Assembly (NCBI GenBank): GCA_023433345.1
Contig: JAEZDA010000048.1
Span: forward strand, 1 to 45,689
Direction of reading: 5' to 3'
Length of the DNA stretch: 45,689 bases
Origin: Bacteroidota bacterium
Lineage (GTDB): Bacteria; Bacteroidota; Bacteroidia; Chitinophagales; Chitinophagaceae
The translations under genes and the position numbers were made by a program. The notes below the pieces were generated by a model. That model had not been told where the DNA came from and did not search any database. It saw only the letters and a list, made by a program, of their open reading frames with translations. This document shows positions 32,608-41,743 of this stretch, in pieces (position 1 is the first letter of the stretch; each line of letters starts with the position of its first letter).

Positions 32608-35130
32608 TTATTTCAATCTCATCCTGAACCCACCGTAAAACATGCGTTCGGTAAGCGGTCCCCAAATCATCGAGGCATCGAAATGCGGACCGAAAGGTTC
32701 ATCGGCAGCGAGTATCGCGTGCTTCTGCATAAAGCCTGTCAGGTTTTCCGCGCCCAGGTATAACTCCAATCCGGTTTTCTTATGCACCATCTTACTTACC
32801 TGCGCATTCATGGTAAAATAATCCGGTGAACGCTCTGCCATGCGGTGCATTTCAGGGTTCGCGTTTGTGGAAGGGATCCGCTTTTCGCCGGTATAATTTA
32901 CGGTGTAATCAAATTTCCAACCGCTGTATTCGTAACCAAGATTTACAAAGGCGCGATGACGTGCAGTGAATGGTCGCTGTAACAACTTATCATCATAGGT
33001 TGCTCTCACGTCGAACCAGCGATATGCCATTTTCATCTCCAATGCTTTTATGGGAATCAAAGAAATTTCCGCCTGAAGGCTGTTGGAGTACGACTTTCCA
33101 TCAAGATTGTAAAAACGTACACGGCGTGGGTCTTCAAGATCAACGATCACCTGGTCGGTAAAATCGTTACGGAAATAATCCACACTTATCATCGCCGCGC
33201 GTTTGAATAGTTTCAGTTTTTGATCAACTGATACTCCTTTATTCCACGCTACTTCGGGGTTTAATCCAAATCCTTTGCTGTGGCCCGCACCTTCAACACT
33301 CAATACGCGTGAGCTGATGAGGTTGCCCATGTTCTCCGCAAGAATGTTTGCGGTGCGTTGTCCGCGGCCTGCGGTTGCGCGTATAGTCGTTCCCGTTACC
33401 GGCTCATATCGTATGTTCAAACGCGGTGTACCAAACCATCCGAACAAATTGTTATGATCTGCGCGCATACCTGCAACAAGGTTGAATTTTTCAACGGGGC
33501 TCCAGGTGTATTCAAAATATCCACCGGCAACTGTTTCATTGCGTTGGTAACGGTTAGCCATATACGCTTCATCATAACGGTCTGCATTAAGGCTTAACCC
33601 GGTTCTGAACTTGTGATTGGTATTGCCGATAATACTTTGGTAGATGAGGTTCGCGTAAAAATTATCCTGCGTTCCTTTGTATTCATTCATGCCAAAGAAT
33701 GCATCCTGCTTATGATTAAATGCAGACAATTGCAAACCGATGCTCTGGTATTTTGTTTTCGGGAAAACGTATCCGATCTTTCCAAAGCCTTCCACTCTTT
33801 CTGTATTTATTCCGACGCCATAGTGCGATAGCGAGAATTTATCCTTTCTTTCAAATTCATTTTCACCGCCCGTTTTTTCATCCTTCATGTACTTGGCGCC
33901 AAACTGGAAGGTTAAACCAAGCCCATCGTCATAACTCCAGCGGTTAACCGCGCTGAACAAATTGCCCGTGGGCATATCTCGAAATCCGTCTTTGTTGAAA
34001 TCGGTTTTGTTGTATTGAAAATCGTCGTGTAATAACAACCCGGTTGACCAGCGGTGATTCAAGGGCACAGCAAGATTTGCATTAAAATCTGCACGGCCAT
34101 TGCTGTTGAAGTATCCGTTCAAATACAGTAACGGTGCAGTCTCCGGCTTTACAAGTTCAACATTTATTTGTCCCGCGATGCTTTCGTATCCATTCACCAC
34201 AGAACCCACTCCTTTGCTGAGTTGTATGCTTTCTATCCACGGACCCGCAATGCTGTTTAACCCAAGTGGCGTTGCTAGTCCCCGCGGACCTGGAAGATTT
34301 TCAACAGTAAGTTGTGTGTAGTTCCCCGAAAGTCCAAGTAACTGAATTTGTTTTGAACCCGTTACTGCGTCGTTGTAGGAAACGTCAACAGAAGGATTCG
34401 TTTCAAAACTTTCGCTGAGGTTGCAGCACGCTGCTTTCAGCAATTCGCCGGAGTTGATCACCTGTATCCTGAACGGACTGTAAGTATTGATAAATGTGTT
34501 TCGTTTTTTTGAAGTCACCTGCACAGCTTCCAGCATGTTGTTCGCGCCGAGAATGATCTGTACATCGCGCATGTTAGTTACGCTGAATGTGTCAGGAGTG
34601 AAGCCCGCATAAGAGACGATCAATTGGTCATCGGGCTCATCAGGCGCGATGGTAAAAGTTCCTGCAGTATCGGAAACCACGGCCTTCCCCGTTTTCAACC
34701 AGGTGACGGTTGCGCCTGCAAGCGGGGTGAATTTTCCTTTTTTGTCTTCCTGTAAAATCACGCCGTTGATCTTCATCGCGGCATCATCATGCACTTCTAT
34801 GTCGCGATAAAGGCAACAGCCCGGGAGGTCAGCATACACTTCATCGTCTGCTTTGATCAATTCGGTATCATGACCGGTTGCGGCGATCTTTTCATGTACC
34901 GACTGAAGTGAGATAACTGCAGGATCATATTTTAAGGTAATTGATTGCGATGCTGCATCCCAGGAAGGTTGCTTAACGCCTTTGATCTTTACAGATCTTT
35001 CAATTCTTTGTTTGCACATTCCACATGCGCCGGATACTTTAAAAGTTACTGTGCTGTCGCCCTGGGCAATGGAAGGATTGGTAAACAACATTGCCATAAA
35101 AACTGTAGCAATGCTTAATAAGAGTTTCAT
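32608..35130 (-). CDS. TonB-dependent receptor with N-terminal heavy-metal (HMA) domain
   Basis: 840 residues. Signal peptide about 1-22. An HMA domain at about 26-95 carries GACGMCKQRIE, the CxxC metal site. A second cysteine pair (LPGCCLYRDIEV) follows, then a carboxypeptidase-like/CNA-B domain (about 120-195, LAGATVTWLKTGKAVVSDTAG). The plug (about 215-325, IQLLGLSGNYTQLTVENLPG) and a 22-strand barrel complete it. Known: TonB receptors import across the outer membrane using energy from TonB-ExbBD. The HMA domain and the HYC_CC_PP neighbour suggest copper or another soft metal as cargo; this is inference. Confidence 0.9.
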   Translation of the reverse strand: MKLLLSIATVFMAMLFTNPSIAQGDSTVTFKVSGACGMCKQRIERSVKIKGVKQPSWDAASQSITLKYDPAVISLQSVHEKIAATGHDTELIKADDEVYADLPGCCLYRDIEVHDDAAMKINGVILQEDKKGKFTPLAGATVTWLKTGKAVVSDTAGTFTIAPDEPDDQLIVSYAGFTPDTFSVTNMRDVQIILGANNMLEAVQVTSKKRNTFINTYSPFRIQVINSGELLKAACCNLSESFETNPSVDVSYNDAVTGSKQIQLLGLSGNYTQLTVENLPGPRGLATPLGLNSIAGPWIESIQLSKGVGSVVNGYESIAGQINVELVKPETAPLLYLNGYFNSNGRADFNANLAVPLNHRWSTGLLLHDDFQYNKTDFNKDGFRDMPTGNLFSAVNRWSYDDGLGLTFQFGAKYMKDEKTGGENEFERKDKFSLSHYGVGINTERVEGFGKIGYVFPKTKYQSIGLQLSAFNHKQDAFFGMNEYKGTQDNFYANLIYQSIIGNTNHKFRTGLSLNADRYDEAYMANRYQRNETVAGGYFEYTWSPVEKFNLVAGMRADHNNLFGWFGTPRLNIRYEPVTGTTIRATAGRGQRTANILAENMGNLISSRVLSVEGAGHSKGFGLNPEVAWNKGVSVDQKLKLFKRAAMISVDYFRNDFTDQVIVDLEDPRRVRFYNLDGKSYSNSLQAEISLIPIKALEMKMAYRWFDVRATYDDKLLQRPFTARHRAFVNLGYEYSGWKFDYTVNYTGEKRIPSTNANPEMHRMAERSPDYFTMNAQVSKMVHKKTGLELYLGAENLTGFMQKHAILAADEPFGPHFDASMIWGPLTERMFYGGFRMRLK

Positions 35131-35185
35131 AAACTTTCACGTATTTGATTATCAATTTGGGTTCATACTGCAGTACAAACCGAAA

Positions 35186-35566
35186 TCAAATACGAAAAAC
35201 TCTGTTCAATATAAATAAGGGAGTAGTCGGCGGCGGCGGCGCATTAGCTGCTACTGAACCGCTTGAAATTGTTCTGACAAAAACCGGAGTTTCAAAAGAC
35301 CATGTTTTTGGGGTAATCGCGGGAGCCAACTTTATTAGTTTGTATTCCGAAAGCGAATAATAATCATCCTTATCGCTTTTTACCTCCTTGGTTTCGCAAC
35401 AGGCCTTGGAACCCATTTTGTGTTTCTTGCCACAATCCTCTTTTACCGGATGCGCAGAAACCTCAATGTTCTTCAGCTTCCCGCAGCAATAATGAAATTG
35501 CAAGGTCATACCGGTTGACGACACCGCGTACAACATTACCAGCATTATCGCGAACAGCTTTTTCAC
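35186..35566 (-). CDS. HYC_CC_PP-family small secreted protein
   Basis: 126 residues with an N-terminal signal (FAIMLVMLYAVSSTGMT). It shows the three motifs that name the family: FHYCCGKL, ACCETK and the proline cluster ANAPPPPTTP. Function unknown; the cysteines and histidines suggest metal handling. The start is GTG at 35566, supported by a perfect TAATTTTG box ending 4 nt upstream. The HMA-TonB receptor begins 55 nt after its stop, so the two probably form one transcript. Confidence 0.82.
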   Translation of the reverse strand: MKKLFAIMLVMLYAVSSTGMTLQFHYCCGKLKNIEVSAHPVKEDCGKKHKMGSKACCETKEVKSDKDDYYSLSEYKLIKLAPAITPKTWSFETPVFVRTISSGSVAANAPPPPTTPLFILNRVFRI

Positions 35567-35570
35567 GCTG

Positions 35571-35578
35571 CAAAATTA
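35571..35578 (-). promoter_or_regulatory. -7 box of the HYC_CC_PP/TonB receptor operon
   Basis: TAATTTTG, perfect TAnnTTTG on the reverse strand, 4 nt before the GTG start. Confidence 0.6.
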
Positions 35579-36052
35579 AACCTTTTGATACTGACTTCTT
35601 AACGTTTGCCCTGCAGTTTTAACAAATCATGTGGAGCAGAGATCAAGGTGTATGCTGAAGGTTCCAAGGACAAAGAATTTAAAATTTAAGGTGTGCGAAA
35701 CGCGAAACAAGACGTGGATAAAGGTGAACAGACAGATGATTACAGGGAAAGCCACTCACCTATAAAAACCTACAACTACAAACCATTTCTGTCCGGTAAA
35801 AGCTTGAAAACCTCTCGCTAATGGGGCTTGCGCGGAGATCGAAGTGAAGTTTCACACAAAGGAATACCTAAGAATACATAAGGCACGATGAAAACCAGGG
35901 AATTTTGTGATCTTTTGTATTTCTTCGTGGCTTCGTGTGGAATTTGCAGACCGTTTGTATTCAATAAACAGTAACAACTAAAGGTCAGCCGTCCATTTTA
36001 TGCTTGGCGAAATTTTTACCGTAAGCAATGACTACAAACTATCAACTACAAA
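35579..36052. other. Intergenic region with degraded repeats
   Basis: About 470 bp without a supported gene. It contains TTTGTATTTCTTCGTGGCTT (about 35915-35934) and TTTCACACAAAGGAATACC, similar in style to the repeats at 27130-27930. At 36028-36062 CTACAAACTAT occurs twice in near-tandem. Confidence 0.5.
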
Positions 36053-36496
36053 CTATGAACTAACTCCAATATCCTCGTTCCATAGTGATGGGTTCTTTTT
36101 TATGAATTCATCCATCATCTTAATGCACGCCTCATTATTTTCTACGATCACTTCAACACCATTATTTTTCAAATGGTCTTCCGCTCCCATAAAGGTTTTA
36201 TTTTCGCCGATCACTACTTTTTTTATTCCATATAGTAGAATAGCACCGGTACACATCGGGCAGGGAGAAAGAGTTGTATAAATTGTACATGACCTGTAAA
36301 CTTCTGCACTTCGACGCCCCGCATTTTCAAGCGCATCCATTTCGCCATGCAGTACAACACTTCCTTTTTGCACGCGGCGATTATGGCCGCGCCCGATTAT
36401 TTCATTGTTGTACACCAATACAGATCCGATAGGGATACCACCTTCTTCAAGTCCGAGTTTCGCTTCGGCAATGGCTTGCTGCATGAATTTGTCCAT
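36053..36496 (-). CDS. Cytosine deaminase, fungal (Fcy1) type
   Basis: 147 residues. Zinc site HGEMDALEN supplies the first ligand and the proton-shuttle glutamate; TTLSPCPMCTGAILLYGI supplies the two cysteines. The C-terminal half (KKVVIGENKTFMGAEDHL, then ACIKMMDEFIKKNPSLWNED and IG) follows yeast cytosine deaminase closely, including the tryptophan near the end. Bacterial CodA is unrelated, so this is the small fungal-type enzyme converting cytosine to uracil in the cytosol. A different nucleobase substrate in this clade remains possible. A perfect TACTTTTG box lies 4 nt before the ATG. Confidence 0.83.
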   Translation of the reverse strand: MDKFMQQAIAEAKLGLEEGGIPIGSVLVYNNEIIGRGHNRRVQKGSVVLHGEMDALENAGRRSAEVYRSCTIYTTLSPCPMCTGAILLYGIKKVVIGENKTFMGAEDHLKNNGVEVIVENNEACIKMMDEFIKKNPSLWNEDIGVSS

Positions 36497-36500
36497 CTAC

Positions 36501-36508
36501 CAAAAGTA
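36501..36508 (-). promoter_or_regulatory. -7 box upstream of the cytosine deaminase gene
   Basis: TACTTTTG on the reverse strand, perfect TAnnTTTG, 4 nt before the start codon. Confidence 0.6.
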
Positions 36509-36670
36509 ATAACATATGCCTTTGAATTTGACGATTTGAAATGATAAAAGGCTGGAAGAATTTTTTTAGACCGGCATTGTACAAGGATTAAGCTTGGGTT
36601 GCGTCGCACACTTTTACTGTTGGTTCTTTATTCACCAAAAGAAACCGCCCAACCATTCGACCATCCACAC

Positions 36671-36904
36671 CTACTCTTTCCGCGCACCGGATTTCTTGTG
36701 TTTTATTTTCTTTGTTTCGATATGCTTGGGAGCAATCAAAGTTGGTGGGGCCTGAACATCTTTTTTAGCAATCACTTCCTCGGGAGCTTCTGTTTGCATA
36801 ACAGGCTGATAGAATTTTTCATGACTTGTTTTCACCGAATCTTCCTGGGCAGAAGCTGAGTGAGATGCGAAGCAAAGTGCGGCGATAAGAATTACATTTT
36901 TCAT
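36671..36904 (-). CDS. Small secreted lysine-rich protein
   Basis: 77 residues from the ATG at 36904: signal peptide MKNVILIAALCFASHSASAQ, then a hydrophilic mature part rich in Glu, Pro and Lys ending KHIETKKIKHKKSGARKE. No known domain. The longer frame to 36955 would place 17 residues before a perfect signal peptide, so the internal ATG is preferred. Confidence 0.55.
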   Translation of the reverse strand: MKNVILIAALCFASHSASAQEDSVKTSHEKFYQPVMQTEAPEEVIAKKDVQAPPTLIAPKHIETKKIKHKKSGARKE

Positions 36905-37069
36905 TGCAGTTTGTTTAAGGGGATGAAATGTAAAATGCCGCAAAGCCTGCGCCACCCTTTGTTAAGAGCTCTTCCATACATCAGGTTATTATTATTCTCA
37001 CCGCAACAGGTCGCGTTTAGATTTTATCAGCTATTATTGCGAAACCAAAATGCAGAAAACATACTGCGC

Positions 37070-38389
37070 ATGAGATTAATCGTTCTTCTCTGCCTTATCC
37101 TTCTTAAATCGGGATCATTTGCCCAACCCGGAAAAAGCTCGAGGCATTCCAAAGGCAGCATTCGTTTTTACTGCGACTACTTTGCCTATGTGCATTTCGG
37201 GGTACAGTCTACCGGAAAGTATATTTTCTGCGGATCCACCGGGCGAGATGATGATGCAGATATATTTGTTTCCCGTTATAATCAAGATGGTACTGAAGAC
37301 GAAAGTTTTGGAAAGAAAGGGATAATGCACATGGACCTTGCAGGCTACAAAGATGTCCCCGTTTTTATAAAGATATTGCCGGGCGATAAGGTACTTATTG
37401 GTGCGATTGCCGATAATGCCTACAGTTACAGAACCATGAAGGGAAACATGATGCTTATCAGGTTGAATGCAGATGGCTCGCCTGACACTCAATATGGGGA
37501 ACTGGGGAAGGTAACGGAAAAGCCTGACCGAAGATATAAGGGCCTGATGGCAGCATCCATTTCGAATGAAGGGAATACCTACCTGCTTCGTCGCTACGAT
37601 TTCAGGAATCAATTCGATTTTGGCGTTACAGGCTATGGCGCCGACGGGAAGCTTCTGGACAATTTCGGAAACAACGGAAACTTCAATGGTTCCATAAGAC
37701 GGTTTGATGATAATGGAATGGACATATGCCTGCAACCGGATGGCAGGATCCTGGTAACGGGGCAATCGCATTCAGGCCCGTCAGATGTGGCAATTGCAGC
37801 GAGGCACAATCCGGTTGATGTTTACCTGGCGCGCTTCAATGCAGACGGATCTCCCGACAACGACTTTGCAGGCAATGGCAAAATTGTAACAGATCGTGGA
37901 AGCGCACGTCATACACCGAAACGCGTTTGCATTACCAGTGAAGGCAGAATTCTGGTAGCAGGCAGTGTGTCTAATTCAAGAAAGCAAAGTGATGTATTTG
38001 TTTATGCATTCAACACTAACGGTCACCCAGACACGCTTTTTGCAGCACGTGGCGTTATGAGGTTGCGATATTCAAGCAGCGATCAGGGCGCTGATATGAT
38101 TGTATCACCAGATGGAAAATTTTATGTGGCTGGTTCATTGACCCGCGGCAATGATCCTTATGCCTTTGTGGCGAGGTTCAATGAAGATGGTTCAGTTGAT
38201 ACCAGCTTTAACAAAAAAGGACAGGTGGTGATGGATTATATTTCGGCCCAACCCCAGGTGTTGCTTCAGCCAGATGGCAAAGTTCTCCTCGGCGCCCTGG
38301 CAACAATTGACCGGCGAAACTATTACGTACTCACTCGCATTCTTCCCAACGGTCATTTGGATGCTTCATTTGGGCAAAAGTCAGAATAA
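37070..38389 (+). CDS. Secreted delta-60 repeat protein
   Basis: 439 residues from the ATG at 37070, which gives the signal peptide MRLIVLLCLILLKSGSFAQ. The mature protein consists of about seven delta-60 type repeats of around 55-60 residues, each with a LxxDGKxLVAG-like strand and an R(Y/F)NxDGSxDxxFGxxG turn (RYNQDGTEDESFGKKG, RFNADGSPDNDFAGNG, RFNEDGSVDTSFNKKG). Such repeats form a beta-propeller-like fold on the cell surface or outside. No sorting domain is present. Ligand unknown. It precedes the nitrilase gene by 16 nt. Confidence 0.85.
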   Translation: MRLIVLLCLILLKSGSFAQPGKSSRHSKGSIRFYCDYFAYVHFGVQSTGKYIFCGSTGRDDDADIFVSRYNQDGTEDESFGKKGIMHMDLAGYKDVPVFIKILPGDKVLIGAIADNAYSYRTMKGNMMLIRLNADGSPDTQYGELGKVTEKPDRRYKGLMAASISNEGNTYLLRRYDFRNQFDFGVTGYGADGKLLDNFGNNGNFNGSIRRFDDNGMDICLQPDGRILVTGQSHSGPSDVAIAARHNPVDVYLARFNADGSPDNDFAGNGKIVTDRGSARHTPKRVCITSEGRILVAGSVSNSRKQSDVFVYAFNTNGHPDTLFAARGVMRLRYSSSDQGADMIVSPDGKFYVAGSLTRGNDPYAFVARFNEDGSVDTSFNKKGQVVMDYISAQPQVLLQPDGKVLLGALATIDRRNYYVLTRILPNGHLDASFGQKSE

Positions 38390-38405
38390 ACTTTACCTTC
38401 ATTGC

Positions 38406-39197
38406 ATGAGTTCAATCCGGCTTTCATTAATTCAGGCAGACCTTTCATGGGAAGATAAAAGTGCAAACCTTCAAAGATTCGAAGAAAAGATCCGGCCCCT
38501 CGCCGGCAAAACTGATATAGTGATTCTGCCGGAAATGTTTTCAACCGGTTTTAGCATGCAACCATCGCTTTTAGCTGAAACCATGGAAGGTGAAACCGTG
38601 CATTGGATGCGGAAGATCTCCTCCGAGCTTCGGGTAGTCCTCACCGGTAGTTTAATCATCAATGACAATGAAAAATATTTCAACAGGCTGATATGGATGC
38701 TTCCTGACGGAAACCTCGGGTTTTATGACAAAAGGCATTTGTTTGGCTTCGCTGGCGAAGACAATTATTACGCAGCTGGAACTAAAAGACTGATCGCTTC
38801 CGTAAAAGGCTGGAAGTTTAACCTGCAGGTATGCTACGATCTGCGTTTCCCGGTTTGGGCAAGGCATTCAGGAAACGCTGAAGAACCTGAATACGACATT
38901 TTAATTTATGTTGCCAACTGGCCGCAGCGAAGGAATCATGCATGGAAAACACTCCTGCAGGCCCGGGCCATAGAAAACCAATGCTTTTGCGTAGGTGTTA
39001 ACAGGGTTGGGACTGATGGAAACGGAATATATCACAGCGGCGACAGTATGGTGGTAAATGCAATGGGCGAAGTAATTTATTCCAGGGCCGATGCGGAAGA
39101 TGTTGTGACTATTCAGCTTGAAAGATCAGATATCGAGGCCGTTCGCAGCAAGCTTCCATTCCTTAAAGACCGCGACAGTTTTTTAATTAATCTATAG
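38406..39197 (+). CDS. Nitrilase-family amidase (omega-amidase type)
   Basis: 263 residues from the ATG at 38406. The catalytic triad is visible: Glu in VILPEMFSTGF, Lys in YDKRHLFGFAGED and Cys in LQVCYDLRFPVWAR. The second glutamate lies after the lysine (GED). Close to the YafV/Nit2 group, which hydrolyses alpha-ketoglutaramate to 2-oxoglutarate, a repair or methionine-salvage step; the substrate assignment is by family. It may share a transcript with the delta-60 gene, but a weak TACCTTCA box lies 4 nt before its ATG. Convergent with the S41 gene, 2 bp apart. Confidence 0.86.
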   Translation: MSSIRLSLIQADLSWEDKSANLQRFEEKIRPLAGKTDIVILPEMFSTGFSMQPSLLAETMEGETVHWMRKISSELRVVLTGSLIINDNEKYFNRLIWMLPDGNLGFYDKRHLFGFAGEDNYYAAGTKRLIASVKGWKFNLQVCYDLRFPVWARHSGNAEEPEYDILIYVANWPQRRNHAWKTLLQARAIENQCFCVGVNRVGTDGNGIYHSGDSMVVNAMGEVIYSRADAEDVVTIQLERSDIEAVRSKLPFLKDRDSFLINL

Positions 39198-39199
39198 TT

Positions 39200-40702
39200 T
39201 CACCTCTCCTTACCTTCCCTGTGTTGTTCTTTTTTAAGGATCATTTCCTTAACCCACTCCATTTTATAATCGATGCCCTTCATTAACGCATCATAATTTG
39301 TACCCAGGTAAATATCCGGCCTAACACCGCTTCCGGTTTTTGGTACATGGCAAAATTGCACAACCCTGAAGAGAGGAAATGAAATTCGTGTACGCGTTAC
39401 CGGTAGTTTCAGCTCCGGGATCATTATGCCATTGTTTCCGTGCCATCCCCCGCCGGTTTCCTCACCGACGATGGTTATATCCGGCTGGCCTTTAAGCGTG
39501 TTCGTAACCAGAGTTGCGGCGGAAAATGTAGGCCCGTTGATCAAAAGGAAAACATTTCCTTTGTAGGTGTACTTCTTATTGGCATTATAACACTTCCTTT
39601 CAAAGTGACGCAGGTGAAACTTTTCGTCACCCCTTTTTTTGGTGGTGAAAAATATCTGTAAATTATTCAACCACTTGTTTTCAAAATGGTTTGTATATGG
39701 CTTTAAAGATCGTGATCGCGTGTAAACGGTATCGGCTACACGAAATGAACTGCGGCTTAAGTATTTTGTAAGAAGAGTGGACAGGCCAATTCGTCCACCG
39801 CTATTGCTTCTCAAATCAACCACCAGGGTCGGTATTTCCTCATTCTTCATCTTCCTGAATGAACGCCTGAAGAATGATCGCAGTCTTCCCCTTGTGAATG
39901 AATTCACTTCAAGTGTTGCAAAATTTTTAGAGCTGTCTATTATAAATGACCGGTAAAAATCAAGAGACCTTTTAACCTTTTTTGTTTTTGGCCGGGGCAA
40001 ACGCAATGAATCTTTCCGAAGTGAATCGGTCTTTGCTGTGTCCCTTGGCGGCTTATAAGCCGGAATTTCTTTCTGTAGCAGGTTCCCGGCAGAGTCAAGA
40101 TATTCAACAATGTATTTATCGCTTATGCCAAACACATTCCGATGATAATATGGAAAGTTACTGCTCAGGCGAATAAAGTTAATGTTGTTTGCATAGCCAT
40201 CTTCAGGTAACCTGTTAAATATCTCCTTCACTAAAGAATCCTGCGAGATGCCGTTAACAGATTTTACTATGGTTCCCTTCGCGAGCAGGGAATCTTTTAT
40301 AAGCGTTCGAACCACAGCCATCGAGTCGCCCCATACTTTCAGGTAATAAGGAAAGGATTGAAACCTTCTTCCATCAGCCCATCTGCCATAAGCCTTGCTC
40401 ATACTAACACTCGTATGGCCGCAGTGAATTTTATCAACCATCGGCGCAAGCACATCCCAGGCGAACTCACGCTCCGTCATGCTGTCTCTTATAAGACCCT
40501 CGTAATGGTTAAAATAGAAGTTTATGCTATCGGCTGAAGTGTACCAATAAAGAGAAGGATGTTTTGATTCCAATACTTCTCGCATGAAATTGTAATCGGC
40601 TTGTAATTCATGCTTAGGATACTTTTTGCCCGGTGAATATGAACTTACGCCACAAGAGGAAATGAAGATCAGTAAGAGAAAACAAATTATCACATGGCGC
40701 AT
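39200..40702 (-). CDS. S41-family peptidase, lipoprotein
   Basis: 500 residues. Lipobox ISSCGVS. The S41 domain (about 270-470) has VVDLRSNSGG, the nucleophile serine in LINGPTFSAATL and the partner segment VGEETGGGWHGNNG. An N-terminal helical part with KIHCGHTSV and a PDZ-like region (AKGTIVKSVNGISQDSLV) precedes it. A Lys/Arg-rich insertion at about 225-250 is unusual. Known: the family cleaves unstructured C-termini in the periplasm; the natural substrate here is unknown. A TAAATTTG box lies 10 nt before the start. Confidence 0.85.
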   Translation of the reverse strand: MRHVIICFLLLIFISSCGVSSYSPGKKYPKHELQADYNFMREVLESKHPSLYWYTSADSINFYFNHYEGLIRDSMTEREFAWDVLAPMVDKIHCGHTSVSMSKAYGRWADGRRFQSFPYYLKVWGDSMAVVRTLIKDSLLAKGTIVKSVNGISQDSLVKEIFNRLPEDGYANNINFIRLSSNFPYYHRNVFGISDKYIVEYLDSAGNLLQKEIPAYKPPRDTAKTDSLRKDSLRLPRPKTKKVKRSLDFYRSFIIDSSKNFATLEVNSFTRGRLRSFFRRSFRKMKNEEIPTLVVDLRSNSGGRIGLSTLLTKYLSRSSFRVADTVYTRSRSLKPYTNHFENKWLNNLQIFFTTKKRGDEKFHLRHFERKCYNANKKYTYKGNVFLLINGPTFSAATLVTNTLKGQPDITIVGEETGGGWHGNNGIMIPELKLPVTRTRISFPLFRVVQFCHVPKTGSGVRPDIYLGTNYDALMKGIDYKMEWVKEMILKKEQHREGKER

Positions 40703-40712
40703 AAGTGGGAGT

Positions 40713-40720
40713 CAAATTTA
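40713..40720 (-). promoter_or_regulatory. -7 box upstream of the S41 peptidase gene
   Basis: TAAATTTG, perfect TAnnTTTG on the reverse strand, 10 nt before the start codon. Confidence 0.55.
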
Positions 40721-40869
40721 GAGCTTCGCACTTAAAAACCGATATTCCTCAGGAGATATCATTATGCGGGTAACCTATTTTCACTCCAACTTTTTCACCA
40801 AGGGCTTTCACCGGCCAAAAAGTTCTTCTAAATTTTAGGCGAACGGTTTCCAAAGAATGGTCGGTACAC

Positions 40870-41088
40870 CTATGCCGTTTTGTTTTTAGTTTCCTCCCGG
40901 GCTTTTAAAAATTCATGTAGGAAGAGTCCCGCAAATATGCTGCAGCCCAGCTCCAACACAATACTCATTCTACTTACTTCGCCGCTTATAATAGATTCAG
41001 CAACCATAAACACGCAACCAATTGCAAGTGAGAAAATAATCGCAGACAGGCGGGATTGAATCATAAGCTGCTTAAATAACTTCATCAT
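40870..41088 (-). CDS. Small membrane protein
   Basis: 72 residues from the ATG at 41088 (MMKLFKQLMIQSRLS). Two predicted membrane helices (AIIFSLAIGCVFMVAESI and SIVLELGCSIFAGLFLHEFL) and a charged tail KAREETKNKTA. A TATCTTCG box (41111-41118, reverse) lies about 22 nt upstream of this ATG but downstream of the alternative ATG at 41124, so the shorter start is more likely. No family recognised. Confidence 0.6.
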   Translation of the reverse strand: MMKLFKQLMIQSRLSAIIFSLAIGCVFMVAESIISGEVSRMSIVLELGCSIFAGLFLHEFLKAREETKNKTA

Positions 41089-41233
41089 AACAGGTATTTG
41101 TAGGTTGTTTCGAAGATACATCATTTGCTGCTTAAGGTGCCTGCATTAGAAATTACCCTTTATTGGCGCAACCGGGTTATTGATTTTATGAATAAAGAAC
41201 TGAAACTTTAGAAAGTTCATTAAGGCTTTTTCT

Positions 41234-41662
41234 ATGAGATACTTTTTAATAATTCTTGTTTTTACTACAACAAATTCCTTCCCGCAGTTTTATGTTGCTG
41301 AAAAAGAACTGATTCCACCTTCGATAATTTTGATCGACGAATATCAAACCGTGCCCGAGCGCGCTTTTGATCTTTGGAAGAACAAATGGGATGTAAATAA
41401 TCCTTATACAAGAGTGATCGCCATTCGGGATCACCAGGGAAAACTGTATCATATTCTTTACCAGGAAACTTTTTCAGGAAGGCTTCTGTTCTTTTCCTTT
41501 TCGAAAAACCTTTCAGCCGTATTTAACCGCGCAGACAGGCCCATGCAGCAATTCGACAAATGTATACTGCAGCATTCGGGCTCCATTAAAGTGTTGCAGG
41601 AAGTAAATGTGGTGATCGATTGTTTTATGCAAAGGCTTGCGTATTGCGTGAATGAATTTTGA
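41234..41662 (+). CDS. Hypothetical secreted protein
   Basis: 142 residues with a short N-terminal hydrophobic segment (FLIILVFTTTNSFPQ) that may be a signal peptide. No known motif; the mature part has three cysteines and mixed beta/alpha composition (TRVIAIRDHQGKLYHILYQ). It faces thiL tail to tail with a palindrome in between. Confidence 0.55.
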   Translation: MRYFLIILVFTTTNSFPQFYVAEKELIPPSIILIDEYQTVPERAFDLWKNKWDVNNPYTRVIAIRDHQGKLYHILYQETFSGRLLFFSFSKNLSAVFNRADRPMQQFDKCILQHSGSIKVLQEVNVVIDCFMQRLAYCVNEF

Positions 41663-41721
41663 AAGAACAGATGTGAATACCTTCAAAACTGTACACGCCA
41701 TCTGCAAGTCTGCACATCTCA

Positions 41722-41739
41722 CCCCGATAGCTATCAGGG
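41722..41739. repeat. 18-bp palindrome, copy 5 (not in a tRNA)
   Basis: CCCCGATAGCTATCAGGG with one arm mismatch, 4 nt from the thiL stop and between two convergent genes. Same core as the palindromes in the tRNA copies; here it may act as a shared terminator stem. Confidence 0.75.
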
Positions 41740-41743
41740 CACA

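Noticed and set aside
37115..37771. 218-codon reverse ORF
   Set aside because: Shadow of the delta-60 repeat gene.
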